A stretch of 21,045 nucleotides of DNA from W0P28-013 sp051878315 (GTDB lineage Bacteria > Bacteroidota > Bacteroidia > Bacteroidales > Paludibacteraceae): contig JBJEJW010000024.1 in the NCBI GenBank assembly GCA_051878315.1, forward strand, positions 1 through 21,045. The letters are read 5' to 3'. A program made the position numbers and the translations under genes. Positions 7,698 to 15,020 of this stretch are shown here, in pieces. The number at the start of each line of letters is the position of its first letter. The stretch's first letter is position 1. The notes beneath the pieces are model-generated. The model was not told where the DNA came from. It worked only from the letters and a program-made list of their open reading frames with translations, and ran no database searches.

Positions 7698-9035
7698 ATG
7701 AATCTTTTTTGGAAAAGAATTTTAGGACAAATGCAAAGCACGGCCAAAATGGAGGCTCAATTTGCAGTTTTGAATGCTGATTTCAGACGTTATGTCAGCA
7801 TCGAAGAGTCGAAAGAGTTGGCGGAGTATCGCGAATTGTTCGATAAAGTGAAATCGGCCGATTTCAAAGAGAAAAAACGGGTGCTTGTCAATCGCAAGTA
7901 CAAGGATACGCAGGAATATCGCGATATGCGTAAGTTCGAGAAATTGAACAACAACCGCAAAATCGCTTTGTATTACGAAACTTTGAAAAATCCCTTGCTG
8001 GCCGAGTATCTGGAGTTCCGCAAGAAACCGGAATACATGCTGTTGAGCAAGTCGAACGAAGTGAAGAAAAATCCCGATTTGCAGCGTTTGAAGAAATTCG
8101 AACGGTCCAATGAGTACAAAAACTATATGCGTTTTCATAATTCGTATGTCATCAAAGAACTCGAATCGCTGCGCGAAAAAGTGATAACGCCCGAATTCCA
8201 AGCCGCAAATGCCTTTTGGAGCGACCCGTGCCGCTGGGACAAAACCGACGAAGCGGCACTCGAAAGACGTTTCAATGAATTGGCGGCGAACGAGGATATA
8301 AAATTCTACGAACACACCGATGGCTCTAAATTCGCTCGTCTGCGTCTTTATCAGCAAACGTTTTACGATAGTTTCGAGTGGAATTCACTGAACGCATCGC
8401 GTTGGGAGAGCGGATTCAACTATCCGGGCGACAAATTTGTGGGAAATCATTCGTTCACCAACGAGCAACAAGCCAATAATAATGGTGATAATGTCAGCGT
8501 ATATGGTGGCGAGTTGAGCATTTATACGCGCAAAGAACGCAAATTGGCGTTGGCGTGGGACAAAGTGCGCGGTTTTGTCAATCATCAATTTGAGTACACC
8601 TCCGACGTGATTCATGGCACGAAAGGCGTTTGCCAAAAAGAGGGCTATTTCCGCGCCAAAATCCGTTTCGAAGGTAAAGGATTGACGCAGGCGTTTTGGT
8701 TGACGGGCGAACATATACTTCCACACATCAACATCGCGGTGTGCGATGGCAAAGCAATCGAAGTAGGAACGCATTGGGCAACCAAGTTCGAGAAGAAATA
8801 TACATCAACACGCATTACCGGTCTGAAACTCAACGAATATTATATCTATTCGCTGGAATGGACTGCCAAGGAACTGATTTGGCGTATCAATAATATAGAG
8901 GTGTTCCGCACGACCGAAGGCGTACCTACCGAACCGCTGTTCCCGATGTTGAGCGCATTTATCGCACAAAATCAAAAAGGTGGCGAAGGCATGATGCAGG
9001 TCGATTGGATTGAAGCATGGTGCGCACGCAAATAA
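7698..9035 (+). CDS. helical-repeat protein with GH16-like (concanavalin A-like) C-terminal domain lacking the catalytic acids
   Basis: A 445-residue protein with two parts. Residues about 1-220 are highly charged and helical, with irregular repeats built on EY/F-x3-F-K/E-x-L units (around AEYRELFDKVKS, QEYRDMRKFEKL, AEYLEFRKK, LKKFERSNEYKNYMRF). Residues about 222-443 resemble glycoside hydrolase family 16. YDSFEWNSLNASRWESGF looks like the opening strand, YFRAKIRFEG the sugar-binding strand, YYIYSLEWTAKELIWRINN the paired strands after the active site, and MQVDWIEAW the final strand. Where GH16 enzymes have the catalytic ExDxE or ExDxxE motif, this protein reads HINIAV (343-348), so nucleophile and acid/base glutamates appear absent. 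No signal peptide or membrane segment is visible, suggesting a cytoplasmic location. It is 32 nt upstream of kdsA. A carbohydrate-binding or scaffold role is possible, but function is unknown. Confidence 0.7.
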   Translation: MNLFWKRILGQMQSTAKMEAQFAVLNADFRRYVSIEESKELAEYRELFDKVKSADFKEKKRVLVNRKYKDTQEYRDMRKFEKLNNNRKIALYYETLKNPLLAEYLEFRKKPEYMLLSKSNEVKKNPDLQRLKKFERSNEYKNYMRFHNSYVIKELESLREKVITPEFQAANAFWSDPCRWDKTDEAALERRFNELAANEDIKFYEHTDGSKFARLRLYQQTFYDSFEWNSLNASRWESGFNYPGDKFVGNHSFTNEQQANNNGDNVSVYGGELSIYTRKERKLALAWDKVRGFVNHQFEYTSDVIHGTKGVCQKEGYFRAKIRFEGKGLTQAFWLTGEHILPHINIAVCDGKAIEVGTHWATKFEKKYTSTRITGLKLNEYYIYSLEWTAKELIWRINNIEVFRTTEGVPTEPLFPMLSAFIAQNQKGGEGMMQVDWIEAWCARK

Positions 9036-9067
9036 ATCATCGTGGTGGGCGAATGAAACGAACAACC

Positions 9068-9892
9068 ATGAATGAAATAATTGTCAACAATCGCTTTACA
9101 ATCGGTGGCGGCCGACCATTTGTGTTGATAGCCGGACCTTGTGTCATCGAGAACGAAACGATGGTGATGCACACAGCCGAAGTGCTGAAAAATATCTGTA
9201 ACGATTTGAATATCAATTTGATATTCAAGGCTTCGTTCGATAAGGCGAATCGCACGGCGTGCGACTCGCCTCGCGGAGTCGGCATCGACGAAGGTTTGCG
9301 TATCTTGCAAAAAGTGCACAACGAACTCGATTTGCCGCTTGTTACCGATGTACACGAGTGTTGGCAATGTACGCCCGTGGCGCAGGTCGTCGATGTGCTG
9401 CAAATACCAGCATTTCTTGCACGACAAACCGATTTACTGCTTGCAGCAGCGCAAACCGGCAAAATCGTCAATGTGAAAAAAGCACAATTTATGGCACCGT
9501 GGGACATGAAACAAGTGGTTGCCAAACTCGAATCGAAAAACAATCGCAACATCATGTTGTGCGAACGTGGTACATCGTTTGGTTACAACAATTTAGTGGT
9601 TGATATGACTGCTTTGGTCGAAATGCGTGCGTTGGGTTATCCTGTGGTGTTCGATGCTACGCACTCGGTGCAGAAACCCGGCGGCAACGGTTCCTCGACC
9701 GGCGGCAATCGCGCTATGGCTCCGTATCTGATGAATGCCGCTTTGGCGGTTGGTGTCGATGCGGTGTTTGCCGAAGTACATCCCGACCCCGATAGGGCTT
9801 GGTCGGATGCCGCAAACCAATTGCGTCTTGATACGATACGTCCTATTTTGGAACACGCCAAAGCCATAGATGAAGTAACGAAACAATTATAA
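9068..9892 (+). CDS. kdsA: 3-deoxy-8-phosphooctulonate (Kdo-8-P) synthase
   Basis: Condenses phosphoenolpyruvate with D-arabinose 5-phosphate to Kdo-8-phosphate for the inner core of lipopolysaccharide. A TIM-barrel protein of 274 residues from the ATG at 9068. Visible signatures are AGPCVIEN, KASFDKANRT, QIPAFLARQTDLLLAAAQTG, VNVKKAQFMAPW and RGTSFGYNNLVVDM. The Cys in AGPC, His in DATHSVQ, Glu in FAEVHPDPD and Asp in WSDAANQ match the ligand set of the metal-dependent class (Aquifex-type) rather than the Asn of E. coli KdsA. The reading frame stays open upstream to 9017, overlapping the previous gene; ATG at 9053 is an alternative, but 9068 gives the usual family length. kdsD follows 23 nt later, consistent with a Kdo operon. 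Confidence 0.95.
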   Translation: MNEIIVNNRFTIGGGRPFVLIAGPCVIENETMVMHTAEVLKNICNDLNINLIFKASFDKANRTACDSPRGVGIDEGLRILQKVHNELDLPLVTDVHECWQCTPVAQVVDVLQIPAFLARQTDLLLAAAQTGKIVNVKKAQFMAPWDMKQVVAKLESKNNRNIMLCERGTSFGYNNLVVDMTALVEMRALGYPVVFDATHSVQKPGGNGSSTGGNRAMAPYLMNAALAVGVDAVFAEVHPDPDRAWSDAANQLRLDTIRPILEHAKAIDEVTKQL

Positions 9893-9915
9893 ATCAATCT
9901 GTTAACGACAAAATC

Positions 9916-10881
9916 GTGGATATAATAGCACGTAGCAAAGAGGTCTTTCGCATCGAAATGGCCGAAATAAGTCGCGTTGGCGACCGCATTGGCAACGAAA
10001 TGTGTCACGTCGTCAATTTGATATACAACCATCAGGGTAAAGTGGTGCTGACCGGCATTGGCAAAACGGGTATTATCGGTAAGAAAATAGCCGCTTCGCT
10101 GGCTTCGACAGGCACACAAGCCATTTTCATCAATGCGGCCGAGGCGTTGCATGGCGATTTGGGCATGGTGTCGCGCGGCGATGTTGTCATTGCTATATCG
10201 AATAGTGGCGAATCTGACGAGATACTGAACGTGGTGCATAACCTCAAAAAAATGCATTGTCCGATAGTGGCCATGACAGGCGATAAACATTCGTCGTTGG
10301 CACAACAGAGCGATTTTGTGCTCGATATTCACGTCGAACACGAAGCCTGCAAAATCGGTCTTGCACCGACCACATCGACTACCGCCGCACTTGTTATGGG
10401 CGATGCTCTGACCGTGTGTCTGATGGAGAAACGCAACTTCAAACCCGAAAATTTTGCGCTTTATCATCCCGGTGGCGCATTGGGGCGGCGTATGCTCACG
10501 CAAGTCAAAGATTGCATGACTGACGTAGTGCCGATGGTTCGTGAACAAACGTTGTTCAAAGATGTGATTGCCGAAGTGAGCCTGAAAAAGTTGGGCATAA
10601 CGATGGTAACCGATGCGCAAGGCGTCGTAACCGGCATTATTACCGATGGCGATATTCGGCGTGCAGCGCAGCGCTTCGACAATTTGCAAACATTGACGGC
10701 TGCCGATTTTATGAGTCGGGGCTGCAAAAAAATTGAGGCCGATGCGTTGGTCAACGATGCGCTCGAACTGATGGATAAGTATAAAATTACCACACTTGCC
10801 GTGGTCGAAAGAAATGAGCCTAACGCACCGATTATAGGCATTTTGCATATTCATCACATTTATGGATTCACGCGGCAGTAA
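9916..10881 (+). CDS. kdsD: D-arabinose-5-phosphate isomerase (KpsF/GutQ family)
   Basis: Converts ribulose 5-phosphate to arabinose 5-phosphate, the KdsA substrate made by the preceding gene's pathway. The 321 residues comprise an N-terminal SIS sugar-isomerase domain (about 40-175) and two C-terminal CBS domains (about 200-320). Signatures are LTGIGKTGIIGKKIAASLAS, ALHGDLGMV, ISNSGESDEI, LAPTTSTTAALVMGDAL and YHPGGALGRR. TDGDIRRA marks the first CBS unit. The start is a GTG at 9916: the first ATG in frame (9958) would delete the opening helix found in this family, so GTG is preferred. The 23-nt spacing to kdsA suggests one transcript. A weak T-rich hairpin around 10903-10930 may end it. Confidence 0.94.
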   Translation: MDIIARSKEVFRIEMAEISRVGDRIGNEMCHVVNLIYNHQGKVVLTGIGKTGIIGKKIAASLASTGTQAIFINAAEALHGDLGMVSRGDVVIAISNSGESDEILNVVHNLKKMHCPIVAMTGDKHSSLAQQSDFVLDIHVEHEACKIGLAPTTSTTAALVMGDALTVCLMEKRNFKPENFALYHPGGALGRRMLTQVKDCMTDVVPMVREQTLFKDVIAEVSLKKLGITMVTDAQGVVTGIITDGDIRRAAQRFDNLQTLTAADFMSRGCKKIEADALVNDALELMDKYKITTLAVVERNEPNAPIIGILHIHHIYGFTRQ

Positions 10882-10930
10882 CCTTATTCGTGGCGCAGCG
10901 TAGTATATAGATTTTTTTATACATTTTTTA

Positions 10931-10961
10931 TTGCAGTAACTATTTTTAACTGTTAATTTTG
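10931..10961 (+). promoter_or_regulatory. promoter of the acyltransferase fusion gene
   Basis: TTG at 10931-10933, then 20 nt, then TAATTTTG at 10954-10961: close to the Bacteroidota -33/-7 arrangement. Transcription would start near 10968 and give a leader of about 100 nt that contains the hairpin at 11017-11045. Confidence 0.6.
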
Positions 10962-11016
10962 CGCTGTTCGGTAAAAAATGCCGACCTTTGTATCGTTTTT
11001 AGAGATTACGGAAATG

Positions 11017-11045
11017 TCGTGGCGATGCTGTATTTGTCGCGACGA
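11017..11045 (+). promoter_or_regulatory. leader stem-loop before the acyltransferase fusion gene
   Basis: Arms TCGTGGCGA (11017-11025) and TCGCGACGA (11037-11045) pair over nine positions with one G-G mismatch and an 11-nt loop. The stem ends 23 nt before the start codon and has no T-run, so it is not an intrinsic terminator. An overlapping 10-codon ORF starting at 11062 lies between it and the gene start. A translational control role is only a guess. Confidence 0.35.
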
Positions 11046-11068
11046 AGTCAAATTAAAAAGAATGAAGT

Positions 11069-13561
11069 ATGATTTTGATAGGCAAACAAGATAAAACGGC
11101 GGTGGTACACCGCGGCCGTCAATTCTCGTATGTCCAACTATTGCAATATTCGGCGTGTTATGCGCGGCATTTTGCTGCTGCAGTCGGACAACCGCGTATG
11201 GCTATTGTTTTTGCCGATAATTCGGCCGAATGGATTTTTGCGTTTTATGGTAGTGTGCGCACGGGTGCCATTACGGTGCCGGTCGATGTGCAATCGACAG
11301 CCGGCGAATTAGCCTACATTGTAGGCGATTGTAAACCGGATTTGATTTTTACGACGACGGCTAAACGTGCCTTGGTTGATGAGGCTTTGAGTATGGCCGG
11401 TGTCGCCTGTTCTGTATTGACCGAAGAGGACATCGACGTGTCGGGTGTGGCATCGGAGGCTGTTGATGAGATTGTGTTCGACGATATGTCGCAAACGATG
11501 CTCATCATCTATACATCGGGTACGACGGGCTCGCCCAAAGGGGTGATGTTGTCGTATAATAATGTGATGTTCAACATCAATTCGGTGTCGCAGTCGGTCA
11601 AAATTTTTACGTCGGAACGCAATACGATGATTTTGCTGCCGTTGCACCATATATTCCCGTTGTTGGGATCGTTGGTGGCGCCGCTCTATGTGGGCGAAAC
11701 GGTGTACATAGCCGAAGGATTGAATGCCGAAAGCATTGTCAAAACGTTGAACGAAGGTAAAATCAACATAGTTATCGGTGTACCGCGTTTGTACGAACTA
11801 TTGTCGAAAGGCATCATGGACATAATCAAACGCTCGTTTGTAACGCGTGCGTTGTTTGGCTTGGCCAAAGCCATCGGCTCCAAAGGTTTCTCGTGTATGC
11901 TGTTTGGCAAAGTTCACAAAAAATTTGGTGGCCATATCGACTATTTGGTGAGTGGCGGCGCTGCATTGCCACCCGACATTGGCTCAATATTCAAAACATT
12001 GGGTTTCACGGTGTTGGAAGGTTACGGCATGACCGAAACCGCACCGATGATAACCTTTACGCGCCCATGGAATGTACAAGTGGGCTATGCCGGCGAGCCT
12101 GTGCCGGGGGTGGAAGTGCGCATTGCCGAGAATGGCGAGGTGTGCGTCAAGGGTGACAATGTGATGCAGGGCTACTATAATCGTCCGCAGGAAACGGCCG
12201 ACATCATTCGCGATGGTTGGCTGCATACGGGCGATACGGGCGAATTGTCGCCTACGAAAGGGCTGAAATTGACCGGTCGCATCAAAGAAATTATTGTAAC
12301 GCCGAATGGAAAAAATATCAATCCCGAAGAATTGGAACACGCTGTGTTACAGCATACCAATCTCATTAAGGAAATAGGTATTTTCTTGAAAGACAGCGCA
12401 TTACAATGTGTTGTCGTGCCCGAATTGTCAGAGTTGCGTGATAAATCGGTGGAAAATATGGAAACGATTTTGCGCGAGGAGATAGCCAAGTTCAACCAAA
12501 CGGTGGCCACTTACAAACGCATCAAAAACATTCATATCGTGTCGGGCGAGTTGCCCAAGACGCGTTTAATGAAGTTGCAGCGTTTCAAACTGCCCGAACT
12601 TGCTACGACCCACAAGCGCACAACCGACGAATCGGATGCGCCGCAGAGCGAAATCTACTTGATGCTGAAGGCTTACATCGACAAGGAATTGAAATGTAAT
12701 GCCGGCGCCAACGACGATTTTGAAATCGATTTGGCGATGGATTCGTTGGGCAAAGTGGCATTGCTGACGTTTATCGAGACGTCGTTTGGCATCAGCATGA
12801 ACGAAGCGCAGTTGGACAACCTGAGCACGTTGGCCAAGTTGAGTGCCTACATCGAGCAGAATGAGCAGGACATCACGGCCGGCGCTAACGTCACTTGGAA
12901 AGAAATTCTGACCAGCAAAGTGCGTAGGGTAGTGGTGCCACGCGCAGGATTTATTCAGGCGTTTTGCAGTCGCAGTGTCAAAGTGATGATGCACACGTTT
13001 TACAATTTGAAGAAACACGGCGGTGTCGAATTGTCGGAGCAGCCGTGTATCATTGTTGCCAACCATCGTAGCATGCTCGACGGCTATTTCATCACGTCGA
13101 AATTGCAGAGCAAATTTGTGAAAAACACCTTCTTCTTTGCCAAGGCGAAACATCTGCGCACGAAGTTTCTGACGTTTATGGCGCGTAAAAATAACGTGAT
13201 AGTGATGGACATCAACAAGAATGTGCGCGAATCGTTGCAGCAGATGGCCATGGTGTTGCAGGAGGGTAAAAATATCATTATTTTCCCCGAAGGGACGCGC
13301 TCGAAAGATGGTAAATTGTTGGCTTTCAAAGATAGTTTCGCTATTTTGAGTACCGAGTTGAACGTGCCGGTGGTGCCTGTGGCTATTGCCGGTGCCGACC
13401 GCGCTGTGTTCAAAACTGTGAAATTGCCACGTCCGTTTGCCAAAATTTCGGTCGATTTTCTGCCGACGATTTATCCGGCAGGCTTGTCGGTCAATGAGAT
13501 TCGTCAGCGTGTTGTTGAGGTCATATCGGCGCAGTTGGCCAAGTACGAAAAGCATTCGTAA
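11069..13561 (+). CDS. fusion of acyl-AMP ligase, acyl carrier domain and PlsC-type acyltransferase
   Basis: An 830-residue three-domain protein, probably acting at the inner membrane in acylation of a lysophospholipid. Residues about 1-500 form an AMP-dependent synthetase: the P-loop YTSGTTGSPKG starts at 148, GYGMTET at 319-325 and LHTGD at 385-389. Residues about 535-605 resemble an acyl carrier domain, with the phosphopantetheine Ser559 in MDSLGK. Residues about 630-830 form a glycerolphosphate acyltransferase: the HX4D motif NHRSMLDG has His666 and Asp671, and FPEGTRS starts at 739. E. coli Aas has the acyltransferase first and the ligase second, so the order here is reversed and a carrier domain is inserted. 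Such proteins occur in Bacteroidota, but I know of no characterised one. It has its own promoter, and a shared terminator with nadA follows. Confidence 0.9.
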   Translation: MILIGKQDKTAVVHRGRQFSYVQLLQYSACYARHFAAAVGQPRMAIVFADNSAEWIFAFYGSVRTGAITVPVDVQSTAGELAYIVGDCKPDLIFTTTAKRALVDEALSMAGVACSVLTEEDIDVSGVASEAVDEIVFDDMSQTMLIIYTSGTTGSPKGVMLSYNNVMFNINSVSQSVKIFTSERNTMILLPLHHIFPLLGSLVAPLYVGETVYIAEGLNAESIVKTLNEGKINIVIGVPRLYELLSKGIMDIIKRSFVTRALFGLAKAIGSKGFSCMLFGKVHKKFGGHIDYLVSGGAALPPDIGSIFKTLGFTVLEGYGMTETAPMITFTRPWNVQVGYAGEPVPGVEVRIAENGEVCVKGDNVMQGYYNRPQETADIIRDGWLHTGDTGELSPTKGLKLTGRIKEIIVTPNGKNINPEELEHAVLQHTNLIKEIGIFLKDSALQCVVVPELSELRDKSVENMETILREEIAKFNQTVATYKRIKNIHIVSGELPKTRLMKLQRFKLPELATTHKRTTDESDAPQSEIYLMLKAYIDKELKCNAGANDDFEIDLAMDSLGKVALLTFIETSFGISMNEAQLDNLSTLAKLSAYIEQNEQDITAGANVTWKEILTSKVRRVVVPRAGFIQAFCSRSVKVMMHTFYNLKKHGGVELSEQPCIIVANHRSMLDGYFITSKLQSKFVKNTFFFAKAKHLRTKFLTFMARKNNVIVMDINKNVRESLQQMAMVLQEGKNIIIFPEGTRSKDGKLLAFKDSFAILSTELNVPVVPVAIAGADRAVFKTVKLPRPFAKISVDFLPTIYPAGLSVNEIRQRVVEVISAQLAKYEKHS

Positions 13562-13595
13562 TTGCGAAACGGCGCATAATTGCACCCAAATATAA

Positions 13596-13647
13596 AACGC
13601 CACAGTCACTTTACCGCGTGCAGCGAAGTCTGTGGCGTTATTTTTTA
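13596..13647. terminator. bidirectional terminator between the acyltransferase fusion and nadA
   Basis: A perfect 10-bp stem, AACGCCACAG (13596-13605) with CTGTGGCGTT (13630-13639), can extend inward through ACTT/AAGT after a 2-nt bulge. A T-run follows on the plus strand (from 13641) and a shorter one on the minus strand, as expected between convergent genes. Confidence 0.75.
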
Positions 13648-13664
13648 TCTCCCCGAAGGGTGTG

Positions 13665-14597
13665 TTATTTGCTCATTTCCAACATTTTGAGTATCGGGCG
13701 AACGGCCTTGTCGCAGATGTCGCTGTCGATGGTGATTTCGGGTGTTTCGTGCAGCAGACAGTTGTAGATTTTTTCTAACGTGTTCAAGCGCATGAAGTTG
13801 CAGTTGTTGCAGCCGCAAGTGCTATCGATAGGTGGCACGGGAATGAACGTTTTGTGCGGGCAGCGTTTTTGCATCTCGTGCAGAATGCCGCTTTCGGTGG
13901 CTACTAAAAATTCGGATTCGTCGCTGTGTGTGGCGTAATCGAGTAATTTTTGTGTCGAGCCGATAACATCGGCCAAAGTCAGAACCACGTTTTTGCATTC
14001 GGGGTGTGCCAGCACTTTGGCATGCGGGTAGGCCTGTTTCAGTTCAACCAAGCGTTCCACCGAAAATTGTTCGTGTACGTGGCAGGCGCCGTTCCACAGT
14101 AGCATATTGCGTCCGGTTACTTTGTTGATGTAACTGCCGAGGTTGCGGTCGGGACCGAAGATGAGTTTGGCATCTTTGGGAAATTGTTCGACAATTTTTT
14201 GTGCATTACTTGACGTAACGACCACGTCGGTCAGTGCTTTGACGGCGGCAGTGGTGTTGACATACGAGATGACGGTGTGGTCGGGGTGCGCGTTGACAAA
14301 TTCGGCGAATTCGTCGGCATTGCAACTGTCGGCCAGCGAGCAACCGGCGTTGAGGTCGGGCACCAGCACTTTTTTGTCGGGCGAAAGTATTTTGGCCGTT
14401 TCGCCCATGAAATGGACGCCGCATACCACTAAAATGTCGGCGGTTGTTTTGGTCGCCCATTGTGCCAGCGCCAAACTATCGCCCACCACATCGGCTATGT
14501 CCTGAATGTCGCCGGTTTGATAATAATGTGCCATGATGACGGCATTTTTGTCGTGGCGCAACCGGTTGATTTCGGCAATTATTGTCTCTTTTTCCAT
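13665..14597 (-). CDS. nadA: quinolinate synthase
   Basis: [4Fe-4S] enzyme that condenses iminoaspartate (from NadB) with dihydroxyacetone phosphate to quinolinate in de novo NAD synthesis. From the ATG at 14595-14597 it is 310 residues, typical of the shorter NadA class. The opening AVIMAHYYQ, then VVCGVHFMGETAKIL, AGCSLADSC, PDRNLGSYI and HPECKNVV are family signatures. The three cluster cysteines expected of the family best match Cys86 (AGCSLAD), Cys171 (NGACHVHE) and Cys266 in CGCNNCNFMRLNTLEKI. An in-frame ATG at 14621 would add eight residues but coincides with the predicted transcription start, so the downstream ATG is preferred. No nadB or nadC adjoins. It converges on the acyltransferase fusion. 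Confidence 0.95.
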   Translation of the reverse strand: MEKETIIAEINRLRHDKNAVIMAHYYQTGDIQDIADVVGDSLALAQWATKTTADILVVCGVHFMGETAKILSPDKKVLVPDLNAGCSLADSCNADEFAEFVNAHPDHTVISYVNTTAAVKALTDVVVTSSNAQKIVEQFPKDAKLIFGPDRNLGSYINKVTGRNMLLWNGACHVHEQFSVERLVELKQAYPHAKVLAHPECKNVVLTLADVIGSTQKLLDYATHSDESEFLVATESGILHEMQKRCPHKTFIPVPPIDSTCGCNNCNFMRLNTLEKIYNCLLHETPEITIDSDICDKAVRPILKMLEMSK

Positions 14598-14625
14598 GGT
14601 TTCACGATTGATATATCCCACGTCG

Positions 14626-14633
14626 CAAAGTTA
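14626..14633 (-). promoter_or_regulatory. Bacteroidota -7 element for nadA
   Basis: The minus strand reads TAACTTTG followed by CG, an exact TAnnTTTG match about 29 nt before the preferred nadA start. No clear -33 element was found. Confidence 0.55.
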
Positions 14634-14710
14634 CAAAAAAAGTTTGATAGATAGCGGGTGTCGGGGGCATTTTTTTGCACTCATTCGTTTTGCATTTTGC
14701 ACTATATTTT

Positions 14711-14838
14711 AACCCTTTGTCGCTGCGCGACATTTCCCTTGAAAAGGGCAAATCTTCGCACTGAAGCTACTTTTGCGCGAAGAAAAAAAGCAATGTCCCC
14801 TTTTCAAGGGGACGAGGAGCAAAGCGACGGGCGGGGTT
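14711..14838. repeat. MITE-like nested imperfect inverted repeat
   Basis: The outer ends are AACCC (14711) and GGGGTT (14833-14838). Within the arms, GTCGCT pairs with AGCGAC and the CCCTTGAAAAGGG segment on the left corresponds to CCCCTTTTCAAGGGG on the right, each itself a small palindrome. In the centre CTTCGC (14754-14759) pairs with GCGAAG (14777-14782). No credible ORF fits the 128 bp. The architecture resembles a degenerate miniature inverted-repeat element; no transposase or target duplication was identified. Confidence 0.5.
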
Positions 14839-14888
14839 CAAACGTAAACTGCGCAAACAACGCAAATAACCCTTAACCTTATCTATGC

Positions 14889-14910
14889 GGACGCATGCGA
14901 TGCGTCCCTA
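14889..14910. repeat. GTAGGGACG-type palindromic intergenic repeat
   Basis: GGACGCAT (14889-14896) and ATGCGTCC (14900-14907) form a perfect 8-bp inverted repeat with a GCG loop, followed by CTAC, so the minus strand starts GTAGGGACG. The palindrome at 17779-17805 starts the same way (GTAGGGGCG). I recall similar short palindromes as dispersed intergenic repeats in Bacteroidota, but copy number here cannot be assessed from one window. Confidence 0.55.
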
Positions 14911-14912
14911 CT

Positions 14913-14942
14913 CCCCCTTTAGGGGGTTGGGGGGGCTTTTTT
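14913..14942 (+). repeat. C/G-rich hairpin followed by G-run and T-run
   Basis: CCCCC (14913-14917) and GGGGG (14922-14926) form a tight hairpin with a TTTA loop; GGGGGGG at 14929-14935 could pair alternatively with the C-run, and a run of six T follows at 14937-14942. It could act as a terminator, but no gene on the plus strand ends just upstream, so it more likely belongs to the same cluster of intergenic repeats. Confidence 0.4.
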
Positions 14943-14954
14943 GCACTCTTCCAC

Positions 14955-14985
14955 TTTGCACTTTGCATTATTTTTACTACCTTTG
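14955..14985 (+). promoter_or_regulatory. consensus Bacteroidota promoter of the secreted repeat protein
   Basis: TTTG (14955-14958), 19 nt, TACCTTTG (14978-14985), then CAG. This matches the Bacteroidota consensus TTTG-N19-TAnnTTTG exactly and is the best promoter in the window. The leader to the ATG at 15021 would be about 29 nt and is A/T-rich. Confidence 0.75.
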
Positions 14986-15020
14986 CAGCGGATTTTATTA
15001 AAAATTAAATTTTTATAATA

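Noticed and set aside
14658..14876. A 72-codon ORF in the intergenic repeat cluster
   Set aside because: It is built from the inverted repeat sequence, has no family features and shows no promoter at its start.
14913..14935. Possible G-quadruplex in the G-runs
   Set aside because: Only two G-runs on one strand are close together; four tracts are not present, and a simple C-G hairpin explains the sequence.
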